DNA of 33,895 nucleotides from Syntrophobacteraceae bacterium (GTDB taxonomy: Bacteria > Desulfobacterota > Syntrophobacteria > Syntrophobacterales > Syntrophobacteraceae). The notes beneath the pieces were generated by a model. It was not told the origin of the DNA and searched no databases. It saw only the letters and a program-made list of their open reading frames with translations. Shown one piece after another: positions 25,399 through 31,047 of this stretch; position 1 is the stretch's first letter; each line of letters begins with the position of its first letter. The translations under genes and the position numbers were made by a program. The stretch covers positions 1 to 33,895 of the forward strand of contig JARLHP010000143.1 of assembly GCA_031292195.1 (NCBI GenBank), given 5' to 3'.

Positions 25399-25851
25399 TC
25401 AGCCTTTCTCATCGGCGGCGCCCTCAACGGGAATAATCTCGTCGCCGCACCGGATGGCGCCCCCCGCGATAACCCTTGCAAAAACACCCTCTCGCGGCAT
25501 GATGCAGTCCCCGGCCTGGTAGTATATCGCACATTTCTTATGGCATTCTTTGCCGATCTGCGTGATTTCCACCAGGACCTCATTGCCCAGCCTGAACCTG
25601 GCGCCGACCGGAATTTTGGGCCAGTCGATACCCTCAGTGGCGATGTTTTCGGCAAAATCTCCAAACCCGACCGCAAGACCCGAAGCTTGAGCCCTCTGGA
25701 TACCCTCCATTGCGAGGAAACTCACCTGCCGATGCCACGGCCCTGCGTGCGCGTCACCCACGATGCCGTGTTCCGCCTGCAACAGCGCCTCCTCGACGGC
25801 TTCCTTCCGAGTGCCCTTTTTCTTGCTGACCGCAATCGACACTATTTTCAT
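25399..25851 (-). CDS. MOSC-domain protein
   Basis: This 150-residue protein consists of one MOSC domain: KIVSIAVSKKKGTRK, GIVGDAHAGPWHRQVSFLA, the GDFAENIATEG strand, IPVGARFRLGNEVLVEITQIGKECHKKC with the conserved Cys pair, and the PREGVFARVI end. MOSC proteins bind molybdenum cofactor or transfer sulfur to it; stand-alone forms occur next to moa/mog genes in anaerobes. ATG 25851 is chosen because GGAG lies 6 bp before it; ATG 25863 is an alternative. It sits between the Rrf2 regulator and nadA in one reverse run. Confidence 0.88.
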   Translation of the reverse strand: MKIVSIAVSKKKGTRKEAVEEALLQAEHGIVGDAHAGPWHRQVSFLAMEGIQRAQASGLAVGFGDFAENIATEGIDWPKIPVGARFRLGNEVLVEITQIGKECHKKCAIYYQAGDCIMPREGVFARVIAGGAIRCGDEIIPVEGAADEKG

Positions 25852-25894
25852 CGGTTTCTCCATACCTCTCCACTTCCCCCGGCTTTCCGGCAAT

Positions 25895-26347
25895 CTATTG
25901 ATTACCTTCTTCATCCTCGCATTCATCCAGACCGGGCGGGGAAGGAACCCTGTCCATGAGATCCCTCAAACTGGTCGCTTGAAGCTTTTCAAGAAAAGCC
26001 TGAGTGGCCTCCGCCCAAATTATCCTGGTAACGCATTGCTCCCAGCGGTCGCACTCCCCGTCAGGCTTGATGCAATCGGTAAGTTTCAGGCCGCCTTCCA
26101 AAACTGTCACCACATCCGCAACGCTGATCTGTTCGGGAGGTCTGGCCAGCAGGTGTCCCCCCTTGGGTCCCCGAACACTTCTCAAATAATTGGCCTTCCT
26201 GAGGCGCACGGCGATCTGCTCGAGGTACTTTACCCCGATTCCCTGCCTGCGCGCCACAGCTCCAAGTTGGACGGGCCCCTCACCGCAGTGACAGGCCAGG
26301 TCGAGCATCAACCGGACCCCATATCTGCTTCTGGTCGAAAGCTTCAT
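25895..26347 (-). CDS. Rrf2/IscR-family transcriptional regulator
   Basis: This 150-residue protein opens with the Rrf2 winged helix (MKLSTRSRYGVRLMLDLA, LEQIAVRLRKANYLRSVRGPKGGHLLA). It has the three clustered cysteines (DCIKPDGECDRWEQC, about 92-107) that hold an iron-sulfur cluster in IscR/NsrR-type members. It should therefore respond to Fe-S supply or redox stress. Its gene heads the reverse run MOSC-nadA-maf, and divergently faces the NIL-ferredoxin gene across 197 bp, so it may control both. NadA needs a [4Fe-4S] cluster and the ferredoxin carries two. Confidence 0.9.
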   Translation of the reverse strand: MKLSTRSRYGVRLMLDLACHCGEGPVQLGAVARRQGIGVKYLEQIAVRLRKANYLRSVRGPKGGHLLARPPEQISVADVVTVLEGGLKLTDCIKPDGECDRWEQCVTRIIWAEATQAFLEKLQATSLRDLMDRVPSPPGLDECEDEEGNQ

Positions 26348-26494
26348 GTGAACCTTTCAGGGATGGTGATGAAAAAAGGATGAAAAAGAGCCTTTGATAG
26401 TATCTTTTTGCGCTCTGGAGGGTCAAGACATAAAGAAATAAAGAGGGTGAATCGGGAAGGGCAGGAACGAGGGGGCGAAAAAAATACTTGGCGT

Positions 26495-26527
26495 TTTGAC
26501 CGGTAATGTTATTTTAACCCTGTCAAA
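26495..26527. promoter_or_regulatory. Inverted repeat upstream of the NIL-ferredoxin gene
   Basis: TTTGAC (26495-26500) and GTCAAA (26522-26527) are inverted 6-bp arms with a 21-bp AT-rich centre, ending 17 bp before the ATG. A weak promoter-like TTGGCG...ATTTTA pair overlaps it (26488-26516). It could be an operator for the adjacent Rrf2 regulator or another repressor. Confidence 0.3.
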
Positions 26528-26544
26528 CCAAGGAAGGATCTCAG

Positions 26545-26967
26545 ATGCATTCAAGAACGCTCGTCCTCAGATTTCCCAGGGAAATTGTGGATAAACCCAT
26601 AATAATCAGCCTGGTGCGTGACTATAATCTGGATTTCAATATCCTCAAGGCGCAAATATTCCCGAGAAAAGAGGGAATGCTGGTCATGGAATTGCGCGGA
26701 ACAGCCGATGACTTCGACAGGGGGATGCGCTATCTGGAAGAAAGGGGTGTGCAGGTGGAACCCGTCGGCCAGGGGATTCGCCGCGATGAGCTAAGATGTT
26801 CCCAGTGCGGCGCCTGTACCGCGGTCTGCCCGACCGGAGCGCTTCACGTCAAAAGACCGCAGATGGAGGTCGAATTCGAATCCGAGCGCTGCAGCGCCTG
26901 CGAGTTGTGCGTGAAGACCTGCCCCGTAAGGGCCATGATCGTCACATTCGATAAGGCCATTGCCTGA
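26545..26967 (+). CDS. NIL-domain two-cluster ferredoxin
   Basis: This 140-residue protein has an N-terminal NIL domain (about 1-75: LVLRFPREIVDKPIISLVRDY-type fold, IFPRKEGMLVMELRG) and a C-terminal ferredoxin with two [4Fe-4S] motifs: CSQCGACTAVCPTGAL and CSACELCVKTCPVRAM. Proteins of this make-up in methanogens and sulfate reducers act with a DUF39 protein in making homocysteine from aspartate semialdehyde and reduced sulfur. No DUF39 gene is in this window. AAGGAAGGATC precedes the ATG. It leads a forward run of genes that includes several thiol-redox proteins. Confidence 0.9.
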   Translation: MHSRTLVLRFPREIVDKPIIISLVRDYNLDFNILKAQIFPRKEGMLVMELRGTADDFDRGMRYLEERGVQVEPVGQGIRRDELRCSQCGACTAVCPTGALHVKRPQMEVEFESERCSACELCVKTCPVRAMIVTFDKAIA

Positions 26968-27115
26968 CACCCGACCATTCCTTATCGAAAACTGTCGGTC
27001 TATGATCGAGCCGTCCCCGGACGGGTACTGGCTTGGAGCGCCCTCTCGTCTTAACATTGTAAAATGTGTGCTCGATAAAGGGAAATTAACTCCAGACCGG
27101 GGATGGAGTTCCTCA

Positions 27116-27850
27116 ATGACCGAAAAAAAACATTCCAATAATGTTCCAAATGTTCTAAAGGATGTAAAGCACTCCATTTCGGAATCCGGGCGCGAGGAGA
27201 GGCCGGGGCTCGACCTCGTACTCAAGTGCGATACCGCGGGAAGCGTCGAAGCCGTTTCCACTCTCGTGTCCAAGCTCAAGACCCCGGAAGCCGAAATAAA
27301 GATTATCAGTTCCGGGGTGGGCAATATTACAAAACAGGACCTGCTGATGGCCTTGAGCGGCAGCGGACTTGTCCTGGGATTCAACGTGGAGGTCGCCCCC
27401 AGGCTGGAGCAGTGGATAAAGGAACATCGCGTCGAGATTCGGCTGTATAAGGTGATCTACAAGCTTGCGGAGGATCTGGCGGCCATAGCCGGCGCCATGG
27501 CCCCGACCCGGAACGAAGATAGGATCCTTGGCAAATGCGAGGTGATCGCCACTTTCAAATCGAAAAAAGGCGGGGTTATTCTGGGGTGCCAAGTGGTTGA
27601 AGGGGCGCTCCAGGTCGGCAAACGCTTCCGTGTCGTAACGGCCATGGGGCCGGTGCACAGTTCCAGGATCGAATCGCTGCAGGTTGAAAAGCACCCGGTC
27701 AAGGAAGCCCGGACCGGCCAGCAGGTTGGCGTGCAGGTTGTGGGCTCGACATTTGGCAAGGTGGGCGATTTCATCGAATGCTACGATGAAATAGTGCGCA
27801 AGAAAGAAAAATGGTCTCCCAGGGGCAGTATCATCGATATGCAATCTTAA
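27116..27850 (+). CDS. Stand-alone translation initiation factor IF-2 C-terminal (domain III-IV) protein
   Basis: This 244-residue protein aligns by eye with only the end of bacterial IF-2. Residues 31-118 match domain III (LVLKCDTAGSVEAVSTLV; ISSGVGNITKQDLLMAL; LGFNVEV; EIRLYKVIYKLAEDL). Residues 136-229 match the C2 barrel (ILGKCEVIATFKSKKGGVILGCQVVEG; RFRVVTAMGPVHSSRIESL; KVGDFIECYDEI). There is no GTPase domain and no EF-Tu-like domain II. The N-terminal 30 residues are charged and unrelated. In genuine IF-2 the fMet-tRNA-binding loop carries G-Y-E-C-G; here it reads GQQVG, so fMet binding is probably lost or changed. ATG 27116 has GGAG 10 bases upstream; the frame is open back to 26960 without a better start. 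It lies between ferredoxin and thioredoxin-like genes. It may be a specialised IF-2 paralogue domain with a new role. Confidence 0.85.
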   Translation: MTEKKHSNNVPNVLKDVKHSISESGREERPGLDLVLKCDTAGSVEAVSTLVSKLKTPEAEIKIISSGVGNITKQDLLMALSGSGLVLGFNVEVAPRLEQWIKEHRVEIRLYKVIYKLAEDLAAIAGAMAPTRNEDRILGKCEVIATFKSKKGGVILGCQVVEGALQVGKRFRVVTAMGPVHSSRIESLQVEKHPVKEARTGQQVGVQVVGSTFGKVGDFIECYDEIVRKKEKWSPRGSIIDMQS

Positions 27851-27870
27851 TGAAAATGGAGTGAGGGAAG

Positions 27871-28446
27871 ATGAAGAAGTGGGAATGCGCAATAATCTGT
27901 CAAATCGTCCTCTGTTCATTGATTCTTTTCCTGCCAAAGACCGGCGCGGCATTCGGCTACAATGCGAAAGAACATTTCGAAACGGCCAATATCACCTTCC
28001 CTTCGCCCGATTCGGCCCAATCGGAAAAGTATCTGGGCCTTTCCGCGATGAAACCGTTCAAGCTCGGCCAAATTAAAGCGAAGGTGGTCGTGATCGAGTT
28101 CATGAGCGCCCTGTGTGAGTACTGTTCTTTGAATGCCACGAAAATGAACTATGTTTACAGGACGGTCCAGGAGAACCCCAAACTGGCCCCCAATGTAAAG
28201 ATTATTGCCATAGGAGTAGCCAGTAACGTCCCCCAGCTGAACGCCTTCAAAAAACAGCACGACATCCCCTTCCCAATGCTCAACGACGCTGACGGCAGAA
28301 TCGGAACGGCCATGGGAGAGATGCCGACCCCGACCACTCTGATAGTTTCGGCTGCCTCCGGCAAAGTGCTCTACAGCCACGTGGGCCTCATCTGGAGTGC
28401 GGACGGCTTCGTGAAAAACATTAAAGACCTGATCAAGAAGAATTAA
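27871..28446 (+). CDS. Exported thioredoxin-like (TlpA/AhpC-TSA) protein
   Basis: This 191-residue protein has a signal sequence (CAIICQIVLCSLILFLPKTGAAFG). The thioredoxin fold carries a redox motif Cys82-Glu-Tyr-Cys85 after the strand VVVIEFMSAL, the TlpA-type segment IIAIGVASNVPQLNAFKKQHDIPFPMLND, and a cis-Pro loop in MPTPTTLIV. It probably works in the periplasm as a thiol-disulfide oxidoreductase. GAGGGAAG stands directly before the ATG. It begins 20 bp after the IF-2-like gene and ends 12 bp before the cNMP-rhodanese gene, so these genes are probably one transcript. Confidence 0.88.
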   Translation: MKKWECAIICQIVLCSLILFLPKTGAAFGYNAKEHFETANITFPSPDSAQSEKYLGLSAMKPFKLGQIKAKVVVIEFMSALCEYCSLNATKMNYVYRTVQENPKLAPNVKIIAIGVASNVPQLNAFKKQHDIPFPMLNDADGRIGTAMGEMPTPTTLIVSAASGKVLYSHVGLIWSADGFVKNIKDLIKKN

Positions 28447-28458
28447 CAGTATCAATTT

Positions 28459-29376
28459 ATGAGCGCCGAACTTCAAAATACGCAAACTTTACTGGAAAAC
28501 TCCATCCTTGGCGATTTGCCCGGCGAAGCACTCGCCGAACTTGCGCGAACGCTGCAGATCAGGCTCGTCCAACCGCACGAAATAATTTTTAGGGCGGGCG
28601 GTGAACCGGATGCCTTCTATATTGTCGGTTCCGGTCAGGTCAGGATATTCGTCAGGCATAAAAGCAAGACCGAGAGGGAGTTGGCCGTCTTAGGTCCCGG
28701 CGAGCATTTCGGCGAAATATCTCTCATGACGGGCGAGCCGCGCACCGCCAATGTGGAAAGCCTGGTGGAAACGTCGCTGCTTGTCGTCTCACGGGAACAA
28801 TTCGAGCGACTCCTTCACGACTACCCGGAACTGTCGCGCAAAATCGTACGGGAAATGCGCGACTGGCTTTTAGAAGACGAAAAAATTATCGAGGAAGAAG
28901 CCGAAGTTCTGATCAAATCTTCGCAGGGGTCTTGGTTTGATTTCGTTACCGTCATCGGAGTGAGCATTCTTCTGGCCATAGCTTTCAATTTTCTCAATCC
29001 CAACGGAATTTCTCTCATTCCCGAACAGCCCGACCCGGTGCCTGCCGTCAGCGCACGGGAAGCGATGGATGCTTACCGACAGAAGAAGGCTTTGATCGTG
29101 GACGCCATGCCCAACAGTTTCTACAGGCTGCGGCACATAAAAGGAGCGCTCAACCTGCCTCCCGCCCAATTCGATATCATGTATATGGCGAGTTTCCCCC
29201 AGGACGATAAAGACAGGGAGATAGTGGTTTACGGAAACACGATTAGCGCTCCCTATGACCTTGAAACCGCAAACAAACTCCTGCTCCACGGCTTCAGCGA
29301 CGTGAAGATTTTGAAAGGCGGCCTGCAAGACTGGGAAGCCGACGGCTATCCGGTCGAAAAGAAAGTTGCGAAATGA
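28459..29376 (+). CDS. Cyclic-nucleotide-binding domain, TM helix and inactive rhodanese domain fusion
   Basis: This 305-residue protein has a Crp-like cNMP-binding domain (about 15-135) with the phosphate-binding cassette FGEISLMTGEPRTANVES at 84-101, but no DNA-binding HTH. An acidic helix (135-152) leads to one membrane helix (159-179), then a rhodanese-like domain (197-300) with HIKGALNLP and the GGLQDWEADGYPV end. The catalytic loop reads VVYGNTISAPYD: the active-site Cys is replaced by Gly or Asn, so sulfur transfer by the usual mechanism is unlikely. Topology suggests a cytoplasmic sensor and a periplasmic rhodanese domain. Its stop overlaps the start of the MauE gene (ATGA). Confidence 0.88.
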   Translation: MSAELQNTQTLLENSILGDLPGEALAELARTLQIRLVQPHEIIFRAGGEPDAFYIVGSGQVRIFVRHKSKTERELAVLGPGEHFGEISLMTGEPRTANVESLVETSLLVVSREQFERLLHDYPELSRKIVREMRDWLLEDEKIIEEEAEVLIKSSQGSWFDFVTVIGVSILLAIAFNFLNPNGISLIPEQPDPVPAVSAREAMDAYRQKKALIVDAMPNSFYRLRHIKGALNLPPAQFDIMYMASFPQDDKDREIVVYGNTISAPYDLETANKLLLHGFSDVKILKGGLQDWEADGYPVEKKVAK

Positions 29377-29834
29377 TTCCCGGCCCTATAAAGCGCGCCA
29401 TGACCAGCGAATATCTTTCCTTTGTCCTGAGGCTTTTACTCGGGGCCTTCTTCATCTACGCCAGTCTTGGCAAGATCACCCATCCCGCCCAGTTTGCGCA
29501 GGCCATAGCCAATTACCGCATCGTGCCTTACATGGTCCTTAACCTGGGCGCCGTGCTGCTGCCCTGGATCGAACTCATCACAGGCCTATTCCTGATCATC
29601 GGGTTTAAATCACGGGCCTCGGTGGTAGTGATCGGCCTGCTCCTGGTGATTTTCGAGGTTATGATCCTCATAAACATGTACCGCGGCGTTCCTATCTCCT
29701 GCGGCTGCTTCGATACCGCGGGCGAGACGATAGGCTGGAAAAAGGTGTTCGAAGATGCTCTAATGCTGGCGTTCGCCGTCCAGATCTATTATTTTGACAA
29801 TCTGGAGATTATGAAAAAATTCAAAACCACCTAA
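29373..29834 (+). CDS. MauE/DoxX-family membrane protein
   Basis: This 153-residue protein has four hydrophobic segments and the DoxX/MauE pattern: LRLLLGAFFIYASLGKITHPAQFA at the start, ILPWIELITGLFLI-like LLPWIELITG in the middle, and a Cys-Gly-Cys pair in PISCGCFDTAGETIGW, typical of MauE-like proteins and their relatives that pass disulfide electrons across the membrane. ATG overlaps the stop of the cNMP-rhodanese gene, so they are translationally coupled. The exported thioredoxin-like protein upstream is the natural redox partner. Confidence 0.88.
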   Translation: MIPGPIKRAMTSEYLSFVLRLLLGAFFIYASLGKITHPAQFAQAIANYRIVPYMVLNLGAVLLPWIELITGLFLIIGFKSRASVVVIGLLLVIFEVMILINMYRGVPISCGCFDTAGETIGWKKVFEDALMLAFAVQIYYFDNLEIMKKFKTT

Positions 29835-29837
29835 CCA

Positions 29838-29858
29838 CCACCGGATGGTTTCCGGTGG
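29838..29858. terminator. 8-bp hairpin after the MauE gene
   Basis: CCACCGGA and TCCGGTGG form a perfect stem with a 5-base loop (TGGTT), 4 bp after the stop codon. No T-run follows, so the terminator role is uncertain. Confidence 0.4.
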
Positions 29859-29969
29859 AGCGCGATACAGGCAAGAAAACAGCTGGCAAGGATGGGTGGA
29901 GCGAAGCGCAACCCATCAGGCAAATCCCGGACGCAACCTGGCATGAGCGCAATGCAGACAAGAAAACAG
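29858..29969. repeat. Pair of 25-bp direct repeats
   Basis: Bases 29858-29882 and 29945-29969 (GAGCGC-x-AT-x-CAG-x-CAAGAAAACAG) agree at 22 of 25 positions, with starts 87 bp apart. Between them lies the palindrome at 29891-29917. Confidence 0.6.
29891..29917. repeat. GATGGGT...ACCCATC palindromic element
   Basis: GATGGGT and ACCCATC arms flank GGAGCGAAGCGCA, giving a hairpin of the type GATGGGT-x-GCGCTTCGC-x-ACCCATC. I recall similar short elements scattered in intergenic DNA of many proteobacteria. It is probably a REP-like element. Confidence 0.5.
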
Positions 29970-30001
29970 TCAACCGATAAGTTTTAAGGCTTCGAGCTTA
30001 T

Positions 30002-30274
30002 ATGATCTTCGCCATCATATTGTCTTTTTTCGGTTTAACTTTGATGTACACCGGTTTTCTGGCTTCAGCCCATCACATGACCACAGGGATTGTGGCCACA
30101 TGCGCCGGACTGCTCCTTCTCGCCAAGCCCACCCTTGAGGCGGTAAAGCTTTTCAAGACCCAGTTCGGCGGCCCCTCGAGCCCCCTGCCCCGCAGCGGTC
30201 ATCGAAAAAACGGTGAAAAAACAGTTTACCTCAAAATCGTGAAGTCCGAAGACGAAAAGCCCACCATTCACTGA
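30002..30274 (+). CDS. Small membrane protein of unknown function
   Basis: This 90-residue protein has two hydrophobic segments (about 2-22 and 28-45) separated by a short polar turn (SAHHMTTG), followed by a basic, charged cytoplasmic tail (KNGEKTVYLKIVKSEDEKP). It lies 167 bp after the MauE gene on the same strand, behind repeat elements, and has only a weak ribosome-binding site. Coding character is supported by the clean two-helix pattern. No family is recognised. Confidence 0.5.
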   Translation: MIFAIILSFFGLTLMYTGFLASAHHMTTGIVATCAGLLLLAKPTLEAVKLFKTQFGGPSSPLPRSGHRKNGEKTVYLKIVKSEDEKPTIH

Positions 30275-30510
30275 AGGCGGGGAGTCGGGGAGTTACTTTT
30301 GCGTGACAGTTCTTGATTGCCGGCACGAACGAGGGATCTGGACAGTGGCCCGAAACCGCCGATTTCATGCTTGGCATCGTGAAGACGAAATAAGCGGGCA
30401 GGATTCATAGGGCATTGACAGGGCGGGGATGGATGGTTTCCGCCGCAAGGGCAATACAGGAAAACACTCGATGACTTGGGAACCGATGTCAATAGAGGAG
30501 CGGCCTTGAT

Positions 30511-30732
30511 TTATGCCTCTTTCGCCTTCTCCCACCGCTGGATGGAGCCGCCTTTTTTGTGGACTATGACGTCGCAGCCCTTGGAGAGCTTTTTAGCCCC
30601 TTCCACAGCGGCGTTCTTCCCCTGAAACACCTTGCTCGCCTTTGTGTTTCCCTCTTTCTTAACGGCCCAGCCGTCCTTACGGGAAACCACATGAATTCTT
30701 TGGTTTTTTGGAGTAGAATTTGACTCTGCCAT
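30511..30732 (-). CDS. DUF2188-like small protein
   Basis: This 73-residue protein is very basic and shows the DUF2188 pattern: HVVSRKDGWAVKKEGNTKASKVF, A-x-E-x-A-K and VIVHKKGGSIQRW. Members are small cytoplasmic proteins of unknown function with a YegP/DUF1508-like beta fold. GAGAGGGG precedes the ATG at good spacing. It stands alone, reverse to its neighbours, and adjoins the large repeat/MBL gene. Such genes are often found in variable regions of genomes. Confidence 0.82.
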   Translation of the reverse strand: MAESNSTPKNQRIHVVSRKDGWAVKKEGNTKASKVFQGKNAAVEGAKKLSKGCDVIVHKKGGSIQRWEKAKEA

Positions 30733-31047
30733 TTTAAAACCCCTCTCCGGTCGTGCTCAACCCCCCATGGTGGACCACGCCGGTTCAACAGCACGTCCAC
30801 AAATGGAATTATAATGCATTCTCGGGCTAAATTGAATAGAATGCAAGCTTGAATTATGGAGGCGATTAAGATCCATCCCGAAGCTGGCTCTTGCACGGTT
30901 TGGAGACGTGTGAAACGTCATGCGAGCTAGATACGGGACGGCCACTGTTTGGGCCAATGGCCAGCATGATGGCCAACTCCGAACGTCTTAGATCACAAAT
31001 CCGAATCAAATGAATTCTGACTGAATATTGAGATAAGGCTGGCTGCT
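30733..31047. other. Intergenic region upstream of the repeat/MBL gene
   Basis: The region holds a TATAAT hexamer at 30810-30815 with a poor TTCAAC at 30784-30789 (20-bp spacing), and a short duplication (GGCCA...ATGGCCAGCATGATGGCCA) near 30940-30976. No gene is evident. The base composition is less GC-rich than the left half of the window. Confidence 0.35.
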
